NCBI GenBank assembly: GCA_900472785.1
Contig: UCJH01000026.1
Location: forward strand, 1,459-65,458
Direction: 5' to 3'
DNA length: 64,000 bases
Source of the DNA: Hyphomicrobiales bacterium
Lineage (GTDB): Bacteria > Pseudomonadota > Alphaproteobacteria > Rhizobiales > Rhizobiaceae
Position numbers and translations under genes: made by a program. The notes beneath the pieces were generated by a model. That model was given only the letters and a program-made list of their open reading frames with translations, was not told the origin of the DNA and did no database searches. This document shows positions 8,655 to 17,022 of this stretch, one piece after another (the stretch's first letter is position 1; each line of letters opens with the position of its first letter).

Positions 8655-10064
8655 ATGAGCGCACCGCGGACTCTCTATGACAAGATCTGGGACGACCATC
8701 TGGTCGACAGCCAGGACGACGGAACCTGTCTTCTCTATATCGATCGCCATCTCGTTCATGAAGTGACGAGCCCGCAGGCGTTCGAAGGTCTGCGCATGAC
8801 GAACCGTCAGGTGCGCGCTCCGCAGAAGACCCTTGCCGTCGTCGACCACAACGTGCCGACTTCGCCGGATCGCCACCTCGGCATCAAGAACGAGGAAAGC
8901 CGCATTCAGGTCGAGGCGCTCGCCCAGAACGCGGCCGATTTCGGCGTCGAATATTATTCGGCCAGTGACATCCGCCAGGGCATCGTCCATATCGTCGGGC
9001 CGGAACAGGGCTTCACCCTGCCAGGCATGACCATCGTCTGCGGCGACAGCCACACCTCGACGCATGGCGCCTTCGGGGCCTTGGCGCATGGCATCGGCAC
9101 GTCCGAGGTCGAGCATGTGCTTGCCACCCAGACGCTGATCCAGAAGAAGGCCAAGAACATGCTGGTGCGTGTTGATGGAAAGCTGCCGCCGCATGTCACC
9201 GCCAAGGACATCATCCTGGCCATCATCGGCGAAATCGGCACCGCCGGCGGCACCGGCAGCGTTATCGAGTTTGCCGGCGAAGCCATCCGCGCGCTGTCGA
9301 TGGAAGGCCGCATGACCGTCTGCAACATGACGATCGAAGGCGGCGCCCGCGCAGGCCTGATCGCCCCGGACGAAAAGACCTTCGAATACATCAAGGGCAA
9401 GCCGCGCGCGCCGAAGGGCGAGGCGCTGGAGCAGGCGATCGCTTACTGGAAGACGCTGCAGACCGACGAGGGCGCCCATTATGACCGCGTCGTCGTCCTC
9501 AATGCCGCCGACCTGCCGCCGATCGTCTCTTGGGGTTCCTCGCCGGAAGACGTCATTTCGGTGCAGGGCATCGTTCCGAACCCGGACGACATCCAGGACG
9601 AGAACAAGCGCACCTCCAAGTGGCGCGCGCTCGACTATATGGGCCTGAAGCCGGGCACCAAGATCACCGATATCGCCATTGACCGCGTCTTCATCGGTTC
9701 CTGCACCAATGGCCGCATCGAGGACCTGCGTGAAGTCGCCAAGGTCGTTGAAGGCCGCACTGTCGCCTCCACCGTGTCGGCGATGATCGTGCCGGGCTCC
9801 GGTCTCGTCAAGGAACAGGCGGAAGCCGAAGGTCTCGACAAGATTTTCAAGGCAGCCGGCTTCGACTGGCGGGAGCCGGGTTGCTCCATGTGTCTTGCCA
9901 TGAACGACGACCGCCTGAAGCCGGGCGAGCGCTGCGCCTCGACGTCCAACCGCAACTTCGAAGGCCGCCAGGGCTTCAAGGGCCGCACCCATCTGGTGTC
10001 GCCGGCGATGGCTGCCGCTGCCGCGGTATCGGGGCACTTCGTCGATATCCGCGATTGGAAGTAA
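8655..10064 (+). CDS. leuC: 3-isopropylmalate dehydratase large subunit LeuC
   Basis: LeuC with LeuD converts 2-isopropylmalate to 3-isopropylmalate in leucine synthesis, using a 4Fe-4S cluster. The 469-residue length is normal. Visible are the substrate-loop residues [11 protein letters not shown], the [31 protein letters not shown] block, and the three cluster cysteines in FIGSCTNGR and [11 protein letters not shown]. The start ATG at 8655 gives the standard [18 protein letters not shown]-terminus. leuD is not adjacent, as is common in Rhizobiaceae. A strong hairpin follows the stop codon. Confidence 0.97.
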   Translation: MSAPRTLYDKIWDDHLVDSQDDGTCLLYIDRHLVHEVTSPQAFEGLRMTNRQVRAPQKTLAVVDHNVPTSPDRHLGIKNEESRIQVEALAQNAADFGVEYYSASDIRQGIVHIVGPEQGFTLPGMTIVCGDSHTSTHGAFGALAHGIGTSEVEHVLATQTLIQKKAKNMLVRVDGKLPPHVTAKDIILAIIGEIGTAGGTGSVIEFAGEAIRALSMEGRMTVCNMTIEGGARAGLIAPDEKTFEYIKGKPRAPKGEALEQAIAYWKTLQTDEGAHYDRVVVLNAADLPPIVSWGSSPEDVISVQGIVPNPDDIQDENKRTSKWRALDYMGLKPGTKITDIAIDRVFIGSCTNGRIEDLREVAKVVEGRTVASTVSAMIVPGSGLVKEQAEAEGLDKIFKAAGFDWREPGCSMCLAMNDDRLKPGERCASTSNRNFEGRQGFKGRTHLVSPAMAAAAAVSGHFVDIRDWK

Positions 10065-10071
10065 TTTGAGT

Positions 10072-10102
10072 CGAGGATGTGGGAGCGCATCTCACATCCT
10101 CG
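10072..10102 (+). terminator. Stem-loop after leuC
   Basis: A 13-bp stem (10072-10084 with 10090-10102, one G-T pair) with a GCGCA loop starts 8 nt after the leuC stop codon. It lacks a T tract, so it may end transcription with Rho or protect the 3' end of the message rather than being a classical terminator. Confidence 0.6.
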
Positions 10103-10119
10103 CTTGGCGGCGACGTGAA

Positions 10120-10311
10120 CTATAGTCCAGAGACAGATAAAACCCCTACGAAGGCGATAAGCGCTATTTGTGACACCGCGCCTATGGCGGCAAACAAAGC
10201 CCAAACTCCGCTAGCAGGTGTTTTGCTTTTGAAGCCGGCTATAGTTTGAAGAATACAAAAAATTGCAGTCCAAAATAGCAATAACCAAGATGTTACTATT
10301 AGTAAAATCAT
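10120..10311 (-). CDS. Small two-helix membrane protein in an AT-rich island
   Basis: 63-residue product with two predicted membrane helices (about 1-25 and 34-60) joined by a short polar loop (GFKSKTPAS). The DNA from about 10103 to 10440 is much richer in A+T than the surroundings and uses A/T-ending codons (TTT, ATT, TTA), unlike neighbouring genes. This suggests recent acquisition or a remnant. Upstream there is only a weak AAAGA ribosome site. I do not recognise a family. It could be a small membrane stress or toxin-type protein, but nothing in the sequence decides this. The remaining 117 nt up to 10428 hold nothing else I can support. Confidence 0.4.
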   Translation of the reverse strand: MILLIVTSWLLLFWTAIFCILQTIAGFKSKTPASGVWALFAAIGAVSQIALIAFVGVLSVSGL

Positions 10312-10428
10312 TCTTTAAGTCCATTCATCGGGTTCTCGAAATTAAAATTTCAGTCGCTTTCGCGATAATGAGAATCCAGCGCACATAAATTACTAATGAT
10401 TCACTCAATCTTCAGTATCGTGCCGCCC

Positions 10429-10980
10429 TTATCCCAAAACCCGTACCACCGTCCCCCGCCGCATAAACTGCAGCAATCGACGCATCGCCGGCAGGCTTAC
10501 CGCCACACAGCCCTCGGTCGGCTTGTATCCCGGTTTGGCGAGATGGAAGAAAATCGCGGAACCACCGTTGCGTCTGCGGCTTCGGATGTTCCAGTCCATG
10601 ACCAGACAGACATCATAGAACCCGTCATCGCGGCGCATCTTTTCGTGGCTCGGCTTGAATGGCGCGCAGACGGGGCGGTTGTAGGCCGCATGGCGGGGTT
10701 CGTCGCACCAGAGCATGGCGGGCTGGATTGGTCGCAGACCTAAAGCTGTAGCAGGCGGCGTGATGTGGTCGGTGCGAACATAGCCATAGAGGAGCCGCAT
10801 GGCTGCGATCGGGGTGGCTCCGTCGCCTTCGCGCTTGCGCCATGTCATGCCACTGCGGCCAATGGCGGCCTGTTCGGTCCGTCCGCCGAAAGAGACGAGC
10901 GCCTGGCTGCGGTGCCCGGGCTTTGCCCTGACGACGATTGTCGAAGATGGTTTGACCGTGCGGCCTGTTTTTATGCGCAT
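10429..10980 (-). CDS. YkuD-domain L,D-transpeptidase-like protein without obvious signal
   Basis: 183-residue protein whose whole length is a compact YkuD-like domain. It has the conserved stretch with GSAIFFHLAKPGYKPTEGCVA, in which the His and Cys of the catalytic motif are present. Earlier segments (AIGRSGMTWRKREGDGATPIAAMRLLYGYVR) are those of the short YkuD group conserved in rhizobia. I prefer the start at 10980 (MRIKTGRTVK) over the frame opening at 11031, whose first 17 residues look non-coding. No classical signal peptide is seen, which is odd for a wall enzyme. It is divergent from the response-regulator gene at 11126, leaving a shared 145-nt control region. Confidence 0.82.
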   Translation of the reverse strand: MRIKTGRTVKPSSTIVVRAKPGHRSQALVSFGGRTEQAAIGRSGMTWRKREGDGATPIAAMRLLYGYVRTDHITPPATALGLRPIQPAMLWCDEPRHAAYNRPVCAPFKPSHEKMRRDDGFYDVCLVMDWNIRSRRRNGGSAIFFHLAKPGYKPTEGCVAVSLPAMRRLLQFMRRGTVVRVLG

Positions 10981-11125
10981 TTTACTCACAGCTTTTTGCG
11001 TTGTCCGTGATCCGAAACATAAGCATAGCACTACACAATATGTAACAAACGGGTGAAAGGCCGCGCAGCTTGTTTCAGGCCGCGATTGCGCTAATTTCGG
11101 ACCGTATGCAGGGAGGACGTTTTAC

Positions 11126-11809
11126 ATGAGCGCGCGCACCATTCTTCTGGTCGATGACGACAATGATCTGCGCGAAACCCTGGTTGAGCAGCTGGCCCTG
11201 TATGAGGAGTTCAACATCCTGCAGGAGCCGACGGCAGCCAAGGGGATCAGCACAGCCCGCACCCAGCAGATTGCGCTTCTGGTGATGGATGTCGGACTGC
11301 CGGATATGGATGGCCGCGAGGCGGTCAAGCTCTTGCGCAAGGGTGGCTTCAAGCCGCCGATCATCATGCTCACAGGCCATGACACGGATTCCGATACGAT
11401 TCTGGGGCTGGAGGCCGGTGCCAACGATTACGTCACCAAGCCCTTCCGTTTCGCCGTGCTGCTCGCGCGTATCCGCGCCCAGCTGCGCCAGCACGAGCAG
11501 AGCGAGGACGCGACCTTTACCGTCGGCCCTTACACGTTCAAGCCGGGACAGAAGCTGCTGACGCTGGAAAACGGCCAGAAGATCCGCCTCACCGAAAAGG
11601 AAGCGGCGATCATCCGCTATCTCTATCGCGCTGATCAGAAGGTCGTGACACGCGATGTGCTTTTGGAAGAGGTCTGGGGCTACAATTCCGGCGTGACGAC
11701 GCACACGCTGGAAACCCATGTCTACCGGCTGCGCCAGAAAATAGAGCGGGACCCTTCCAATGCCGAGATTTTGGTGACAGAGAATGGCGGTTACAAGATC
11801 GTCCCATAA
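11126..11809 (+). CDS. cenR: OmpR-type response regulator, CenR/OtpR-like
   Basis: 227-residue two-component regulator: receiver domain (1-120; acidic pocket VDDDND, phosphoacceptor Asp 55 in LLVMDVGLPDMDG, conserved Lys in YVTKPF) and a winged-helix DNA-binding domain (about 128-225, ending THTLETHVYRLRQKIE...GGYKIVP). The sequence looks like the alphaproteobacterial CenR group (OtpR in Brucella), which controls cell-envelope genes; that assignment rests on remembered similarity. There is no adjacent histidine kinase. A cyclic-nucleotide-binding protein gene follows and a divergent L,D-transpeptidase gene precedes it, which both fit an envelope role. Confidence 0.88.
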   Translation: MSARTILLVDDDNDLRETLVEQLALYEEFNILQEPTAAKGISTARTQQIALLVMDVGLPDMDGREAVKLLRKGGFKPPIIMLTGHDTDSDTILGLEAGANDYVTKPFRFAVLLARIRAQLRQHEQSEDATFTVGPYTFKPGQKLLTLENGQKIRLTEKEAAIIRYLYRADQKVVTRDVLLEEVWGYNSGVTTHTLETHVYRLRQKIERDPSNAEILVTENGGYKIVP

Positions 11810-11861
11810 TGACAAGGGGCAGGGTGTCGCATAGGCATCAAGCCCATCCCGGGGTATCGCT

Positions 11862-12317
11862 TTGGCGCTGAATGACGACATTGCCCTTCTGTCCATCGTC
11901 CCGCTGTTTGCGGAGATCGGCGAGGACAAGCTGCGGCTGATTGCCTTCGGCGCCGAGCGTCGGCGTCTCAGCCGCGGCCAGCAGCTGTTTCGCGAGGGTG
12001 CACCGGCCGATTGCGCCTTTGCTGTCGCCAGCGGTGCGATCAGTCTTGCCCGCACTCTCCGTGATGGTGGCAGCGAAGTGGTCCAGACTGTCGGGCGCGG
12101 CACGCTGCTTTCCGAACTCGCCATGATCTCCTTTGTGGAGCGAAAGTTCACGGCTACCGCAGAGGATGAAAGCGAAGTCATTCGCATTAATCGTCAGCTC
12201 TTCCGCCGCATGCTGGAAGAATATCCCGAGGTCGCCGCCATCGTTGAAGCCCGTATCCGCGACAATCTCCAGACGATGATCGCGGACATGGAAAAGCTGG
12301 CGCCGAAATTCGGTTGA
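11862..12317 (+). CDS. Single-domain cyclic-nucleotide-binding protein
   Basis: 151-residue protein made almost only of a cNMP-binding (CAP-effector) beta-roll: IVPLFAEIGEDKLRLIAFGAERRRLSRGQQLFREG, then CAFAVASGAISL, GRGTLLSELAMI and a terminal helix. There is no helix-turn-helix, so it cannot act like Crp on DNA by itself. The phosphate-binding cassette (GTLLSELAMI in place of FGExALL..R) is not canonical, so cAMP binding is uncertain. The frame begins with a TTG at 11862; no in-frame ATG is near. The gene lies 52 nt after the CenR-like regulator and is probably co-transcribed, suggesting a partner role in the same pathway. Confidence 0.82.
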   Translation: MALNDDIALLSIVPLFAEIGEDKLRLIAFGAERRRLSRGQQLFREGAPADCAFAVASGAISLARTLRDGGSEVVQTVGRGTLLSELAMISFVERKFTATAEDESEVIRINRQLFRRMLEEYPEVAAIVEARIRDNLQTMIADMEKLAPKFG

Positions 12318-12392
12318 GCGCGGATCCAGACGGTGGAGCCTTTCCGCTTTCCGCCGGAATGCGAAAAGGTTCTCTCCTTATTTCAAGATTTT

Positions 12393-12437
12393 AAGCCAAT
12401 CCGGCAAAATTGCTGCGCGCCTTTGCCGGATTGGCTT
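12393..12437. terminator. 16-bp perfect inverted repeat between convergent genes
   Basis: A perfect 16-bp stem (12393-12408 with 12422-12437) closes a 13-nt loop and stands between the end of the cNMP-binding gene and the end of the TonB receptor gene, which converge. There is no T tract on either side. Its place suggests a bidirectional terminator or RNA-end stabiliser. Confidence 0.6.
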
Positions 12438-12444
12438 CATTGTC

Positions 12445-14577
12445 CTACCACTTGTATTTCAGCGATCCGAGCACCGTACGCCCCTGGCCATAATAGCAAT
12501 AGCCGTCGGTGCAGACGCGTTCGCGGCGGTCGGCAAGGTTGGTGGCGCTGATGGCAAGGCTCAGGCCATCGAGCTGCGGCGCGCGCTTCCCGAAATCGTA
12601 GGACACGGATGCATCCAGATAGGCTGCGCCCCCGTTGCGTTCGGTGTTTGCATCCGATGTGTACGAGCCGTCGGTGACGCGCACGCCGGCGCCGAGGGTA
12701 AGGCCGGCGAGCTGCGTGTTTTCCCCGACGGCGTAGTTTACCCAGAGCGATGTCGTATGGCGCGGTGTGGTCGAGGGCGTATTGCCGATCAAGGCGGCGT
12801 CGACATTGCCGGTGATCTCGGCGTGGTTGTAGGTGTAGGCGGCGATCAGGCTGATGCCGTTGTCGAATTCCTTGCGGCCCTCGAGTTCGAAGCCCTTGTA
12901 GGTGTTCTCGCCCGATGACTTGTAATAATAACCCACCGGCAGCGAGGCATCGAGAACGAATTGCGGCTTGCCGGATTCGATGAGCTGGTAGGCGGCGGCC
13001 GTCAGCGAATAGCTTTCTCCCTCCGGCTGGTATTTCACCCCAACCTCGATCTGTTCGCCTTCCGTCGGATCGAGCACGATGCCGCTGGCGGATTGCTGCG
13101 TCGAGGGAACGAAGGAGGTGCCGTAGCTGACGTAGGGCGCGATGCCGTTGTCGAAGAGATAGAGCAGGCCAACCTGGCCGGACAGCGCGCCGTCATCCTT
13201 GCGGTTTTCCGTGCCGGCCACCTTGTTCACGGCCGTCTGATCGACCCAATCGTAGCGCAGTCCGCCAACGGCCCGCCAGTTTCCGAATTCCGCCTGCTCC
13301 TGGGCATAGACCCCGGTCTGGCGGAGGTCGCGGCCGGACAGGGTCGTGAGAGCCGGTGTCGGCGCGCTGGAAAGGTCAGCCGGTGCTACACTGCCAAAGC
13401 CGAGGCCGAAATCGGAGGTGATCCAGGTATAGTCGAGCCCGGCAAGCAGCGTATGGGAAACGGCGCCCGTATCGAATTTCGCTTCGAGCTGGTTGTCGAT
13501 CTGGTAGGCGCGCTGGTCGTCGGTGACCGCCGTTGTGGTATAGGCGACCGGCGCGCCAAACCTGGTCGACGTGTCGACATAGCGCGCATTGAGGTCGAGG
13601 TCGCTGGCGCGCGCATTTTGCCGGAAGGTCAATCCGTTGTCGAACTCGTGCTCAAGCTGGTAGCCGATCTGATATTGCGTCACCTTCTGATGGTCATAGT
13701 CCGGATCGCTGAAGCGCACGATGTCGCCGTCATGTTCGAACGTACGCGGGCTTGCGTCGGTCTCCCCCTTCTGGGCAAGGCCATAGATCGTCAGAGACGT
13801 CGATTCGTCCGGCTTCCAGGTGAAGGACGGCTGCAGCAAATAACGGTCGTCGGCGATGTCGTAATTGGTCTCGGCATCGCGGGCAAGACCGACGACGCGG
13901 TAGAACATGCCGTCGTCGATCGGGCCTCCGAAATCGAAGGCAGCCTGCGCCCGTCCGATTGTGCCATATTGCAGTTCCACCTCGCGGTGGGCTTCTTCAA
14001 GCGGCATCTTGGAAATGCGGTTGACGATACCGGCAGCACTGGCCGCGCCGTACATCACGGAAACCGGGCCTTTGAGAATCTCGATGCGATCGAGGGTATA
14101 GACTTCGGTCGTGAAGGTTCCGAAGTTCATGTAGGGCTGACGCAGACCGTCGCGGAAATCGCTGTCGGTGGTGGTGGAGAGGCCGCGGATGTAGATCTGG
14201 TCGAAGCGCGGATCGAAGCCGAAGGCGCCGGTGGTCACGCCGGAGGTGTAGCGTGTGGCCTGGATCATGTCCTGGACGCCGCGCTCCTCCAGCTCCTTGC
14301 GGGTCACGACGGAGACGGCGCGCGGCGTCTCGATCAGCGGCGTATCGGTCTTGAGGGCTGAGATGCCGCGCGTCGGCACGACGGTATCGTTGTCTTCAGC
14401 GATCGTCGCTGCATCGCCCGCGCCGCCGGTTACGGTCAGCGTTTCCAGCCGTGTCGTCTTCTCGGATGCGTCCTGGGCATGCGCAGCGTTCGGCAACAGC
14501 GCCGTTGCGAAGAGGCTGAAAAGAACCGTCGAGCTTCTCAAGCGGCTTCGGGCAGATGAAGGATTCGATACGAGCAT
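12445..14577 (-). CDS. TonB-dependent siderophore receptor
   Basis: Outer-membrane receptor that imports a ferric siderophore with energy from TonB. The 710-residue product has a signal peptide ending near NAAHA-QDA, a TonB-box-like LETLTVTG segment, a plug domain (about 75-185: LIETPRAVSVVTRKELEERG, YIRGLSTTTDSDFRDGLRQPY, ILKGPVSVMYG) and a 22-strand barrel that ends in the aromatic LGSLKYKW. This layout is that of FhuA/FoxA-type hydroxamate receptors; the ligand is not decided. A ribosome site (AAGGGGC) precedes the ATG. No siderophore synthesis or ABC genes are adjacent. A palindrome about 160 nt upstream may be an iron-responsive operator. Confidence 0.92.
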   Translation of the reverse strand: MLVSNPSSARSRLRSSTVLFSLFATALLPNAAHAQDASEKTTRLETLTVTGGAGDAATIAEDNDTVVPTRGISALKTDTPLIETPRAVSVVTRKELEERGVQDMIQATRYTSGVTTGAFGFDPRFDQIYIRGLSTTTDSDFRDGLRQPYMNFGTFTTEVYTLDRIEILKGPVSVMYGAASAAGIVNRISKMPLEEAHREVELQYGTIGRAQAAFDFGGPIDDGMFYRVVGLARDAETNYDIADDRYLLQPSFTWKPDESTSLTIYGLAQKGETDASPRTFEHDGDIVRFSDPDYDHQKVTQYQIGYQLEHEFDNGLTFRQNARASDLDLNARYVDTSTRFGAPVAYTTTAVTDDQRAYQIDNQLEAKFDTGAVSHTLLAGLDYTWITSDFGLGFGSVAPADLSSAPTPALTTLSGRDLRQTGVYAQEQAEFGNWRAVGGLRYDWVDQTAVNKVAGTENRKDDGALSGQVGLLYLFDNGIAPYVSYGTSFVPSTQQSASGIVLDPTEGEQIEVGVKYQPEGESYSLTAAAYQLIESGKPQFVLDASLPVGYYYKSSGENTYKGFELEGRKEFDNGISLIAAYTYNHAEITGNVDAALIGNTPSTTPRHTTSLWVNYAVGENTQLAGLTLGAGVRVTDGSYTSDANTERNGGAAYLDASVSYDFGKRAPQLDGLSLAISATNLADRRERVCTDGYCYYGQGRTVLGSLKYKW

Positions 14578-14734
14578 GGTTTAGCCCCTTTTTCAGGGCG
14601 CACGAAAACCTCCGGCAACAGCCGGATAAAAGCGCCCGATCAACAATGGAAACAGCAGCAGACCGCCGCTGGAGACGGTGTCCCCGCCGTCGCCAAAGGG
14701 ATATTCGGTTTGAATTCGGGCTTCAAGTTAAATT

Positions 14735-14749
14735 TGAGTTAAACACTCA
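14735..14749 (-). promoter_or_regulatory. Candidate iron-responsive (RirA/IRO-like) operator
   Basis: On the receptor-gene strand the 15 nt read TGAGT-N5-ACTCA, a perfect 5-bp inverted repeat in the TGA-N9-TCA arrangement close to the rhizobial IRO box. A second interrupted palindrome (TCAA-N7-TTGA, 14723-14737) overlaps it in the same AT-rich stretch. It lies about 160 nt before the TonB receptor start. The link to RirA is inference from position and motif. Confidence 0.4.
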
Positions 14750-14786
14750 TATTTTTGTTTCGCAATGATTCCCCCTTGAGCGTCTC

Positions 14787-15593
14787 TCAGAGATCGAAAT
14801 ACGCGATCACCGGCACATGGTCGGAGGGCCGTTCCCAGCCGCGGGCTTCCTTGAGGATTTCGACCTTCGAGAGGAGCGGCGAGAGATCAGCGGAGGACCA
14901 GATATGATCGAGGCGGCGGCCGCGGTCCGCAGCTTCCCAATCCTTGGCGCGGTAGCTCCACCAGGTGTAGAGCTTTTCCGGCGGCGGCGTGTGCTGCCGC
15001 ATCAGGTCGACCCAGGCGCCGCCGTTCATCACGGCGGTCAGGCCTTCCGTTTCGATCGGTGTGTGGCTGACGATTTTCAGCAGTTGCTTGTGCGACCACA
15101 CGTCATGCTCCAGCGGGGCGATGTTGAGGTCTCCGACAAGGATCGAGGAAACGCCGGCATCCGCCTCGGCGTGCAACAGCTTCATTTCCTCGACGAAATC
15201 GAGCTTGTGACCGAATTTCGCATTGATCGTGCGATCCGGCTCGTCGCCGCCGGCGGGCACATAGAAATTGTGCAACCGGACCGTCTTGCCGCTTTTTTCG
15301 AACGTGACTGACAGATGGCGGGCATCGCCGACGCCGCAATAGTCGCGGCGGTCGGTGAGTTCATGCAGCGGCAGGCGCGAGACGGTGGCGACGCCGTGGT
15401 AACCCTTCTGTCCATGGATGGCGATGTGCTCATAGCCGAGCGCCCGAAGCGGCGCGAACGGGAAGAGATCGTTCGTCACCTTGGTTTCCTGCAGGCACAG
15501 GATATCCGGTGACCAGGTCTTGAGGACATGCTCGACCAGCGGCATGCGCAGGCGCACGGAATTGATGTTCCACGTTGCGATCGACAATGACAT
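14787..15593 (-). CDS. xthA: Exodeoxyribonuclease III
   Basis: DNA-repair enzyme that cleaves 5' of abasic sites and removes 3' blocks. The 268-residue product has the exonuclease-endonuclease-phosphatase fold with the key motifs SIATWNINSVR, CLQETKV (metal-binding Glu), NFYVPAGGDEPD, LVGDLNIAP (catalytic Asp/Asn) and the terminal SDHVPVIAYFDL (catalytic Asp-His). I begin at the ATG at 15593, which gives the standard MSLSIATWNINS; a longer frame to 15650 adds 19 unlikely residues. Confidence 0.94.
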   Translation of the reverse strand: MSLSIATWNINSVRLRMPLVEHVLKTWSPDILCLQETKVTNDLFPFAPLRALGYEHIAIHGQKGYHGVATVSRLPLHELTDRRDYCGVGDARHLSVTFEKSGKTVRLHNFYVPAGGDEPDRTINAKFGHKLDFVEEMKLLHAEADAGVSSILVGDLNIAPLEHDVWSHKQLLKIVSHTPIETEGLTAVMNGGAWVDLMRQHTPPPEKLYTWWSYRAKDWEAADRGRRLDHIWSSADLSPLLSKVEILKEARGWERPSDHVPVIAYFDL

Positions 15594-15704
15594 TTTTCGG
15601 AAGCCTCTTCGAAGAACTGCGGTGGCCAGCCCGCTCACGCGACGCGGCAACGCTCTTTAGCAGCTTTTCGGCATCGGGCCATCCTGAAAGGGAGGGCGAA
15701 TCCG

Positions 15705-16211
15705 TTATCGGGGAAGACGCGAAACAATGTCCGAAACGCAGTCCTCGGCCGCTCTTCCGGCGGTGTCGATACTGATTGGCGGTTTGTCCCACGGATGGAA
15801 ATCGCGGCCGATGACCTGTTGCCATGTCGGCTGGACCAAGCCTTCGATATCGTTGTGGCGCGTCTCGATCCGGCGGCGATGTTCATGTCTGTCGGAGCAG
15901 GTGATCTCGACTTCGACAAGAGGGCAGTGGGCGCGATCCGCGACCTTGCGCCAGGCATCGCGGGTGATCTGCAGCGGATTGACGGAATCGGCGATCACGG
16001 TCTGGCCGTTGCGGAGATTTTCTGCGGCCATCGCGTAGCCGATCATGTAGCCGGCCGGCCCGACATCGGCCTTCAGCATGCCCGATGCGCGCAGGGTCTG
16101 TTCGATCGTGTCGATGCGAAGATGCGTCGCTCCAAGCGTTTGCGCCAGGAGGCGCGCTATGGTCGACTTGCCGGCGCCGGGCCGTCCGGCGAGTGCAATC
16201 AGCATTCTCAT
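15705..16211 (-). CDS. P-loop AAA-type kinase-like protein
   Basis: 168-residue soluble P-loop protein with Walker A GRPGAGKST directly at the N-terminus, an RIDTIEQTL segment, GYMIGYAMAAENLRNGQTVIADSVNP and an Arg-rich lid (DRHEHRRRIETR). This is the layout of the predicted kinase group (COG0645 type) that phosphorylates small molecules such as nucleosides, gluconate or aminoglycosides. The substrate is unknown. A GGTTGGGA ribosome site stands before the ATG at 16211. It sits between xthA and lolA on the same strand. Confidence 0.8.
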   Translation of the reverse strand: MRMLIALAGRPGAGKSTIARLLAQTLGATHLRIDTIEQTLRASGMLKADVGPAGYMIGYAMAAENLRNGQTVIADSVNPLQITRDAWRKVADRAHCPLVEVEITCSDRHEHRRRIETRHNDIEGLVQPTWQQVIGRDFHPWDKPPISIDTAGRAAEDCVSDIVSRLPR

Positions 16212-16246
16212 TCCCAACCTAGATTCTACCTCAGGAAAGACGGCGA

Positions 16247-16918
16247 TCAGCCGCCCTTGTTACGCACCTGGTCGTAGGGAATCGTGAAAACCTTGTCGTC
16301 CAGCGCCAGGCCGTTCTTGACGTTGAAGATCATCACGGACGTATCCTTTTTCTGGGCGTCGGTAATGGTCCACTGGCGCAGGTCGTAGGTTTTCGGATCG
16401 AACATCATGGTGATGGTCGAATCGCCGAAGATGCTCTTGTCGCCGAGCACGATGGTGATCAGGTCGGCCTCTTCCTTGACGTCGCGAACCATCTTGCCGG
16501 TGAGATCGATCTTGTCGGAGAGCAAAAGCTTGAGCGGCGTCTTCGACAGCGGATAGATGTCCCAGGTCTTGAGCTTCTGGTTCCCGATCACCACCGACTT
16601 GCCATCGGCGATCACGCGCATCGGCGAGGGGGCTTCATAGTTGAAGCGGATCTTGCCGGGTCGGCTGATATAGAACTTGCCGCCGGTCTGCTCGCCGCGC
16701 GGGCCGAACTGGACGAACTCGCCGCTCATGGTCTTCACGGATGCGAAATGATCGGCGATCTTCTGGGCAGCGCTTGCCGCCTGCGCTTGTGCCTGCTCGA
16801 GCGGCAGGCCGGTCAGTGCCAATGCAGCAACGAGCGTCAGGCCGCAGACGAAAGAGCGTCGGGACATCGCCGAAAAGCCGTTGTCGGCGTCCGGATGGCG
16901 TGTCTGGTTGTCTGTCAT
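16247..16918 (-). CDS. lolA: Outer-membrane lipoprotein carrier protein LolA
   Basis: Periplasmic chaperone that takes lipoproteins from LolCDE and hands them to the outer membrane. The 223-residue product has a long n-region and a hydrophobic signal (SRRSFVCGLTLVAALALTG, with a twin-arginine-like pair), then the half-open barrel: FASVKTMSGEFVQFGPRGEQTGGKFYISRPGKIRFNYE is the family hallmark. GGAGA stands 5 nt before the ATG at 16918. It lies directly after ftsK on the same strand with 104 nt between, an arrangement common in alphaproteobacteria. Confidence 0.92.
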   Translation of the reverse strand: MTDNQTRHPDADNGFSAMSRRSFVCGLTLVAALALTGLPLEQAQAQAASAAQKIADHFASVKTMSGEFVQFGPRGEQTGGKFYISRPGKIRFNYEAPSPMRVIADGKSVVIGNQKLKTWDIYPLSKTPLKLLLSDKIDLTGKMVRDVKEEADLITIVLGDKSIFGDSTITMMFDPKTYDLRQWTITDAQKKDTSVMIFNVKNGLALDDKVFTIPYDQVRNKGG

Positions 16919-17022
16919 CGCAGTCTCCTTCAAACTCAGTGTGATGTGGAGCGCAAGTGCGGCGCCTTCAAGGCCTGGAAGACCGGCGCCGCTTGCATTT
17001 GCTCCAAAAGATGTGGACGCGT

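Noticed and set aside
11032-11125. Open frame extension of the second L,D-transpeptidase into the shared promoter region
   Set aside because: The added N-terminus lacks the character of a signal peptide and would use up the divergent control region.
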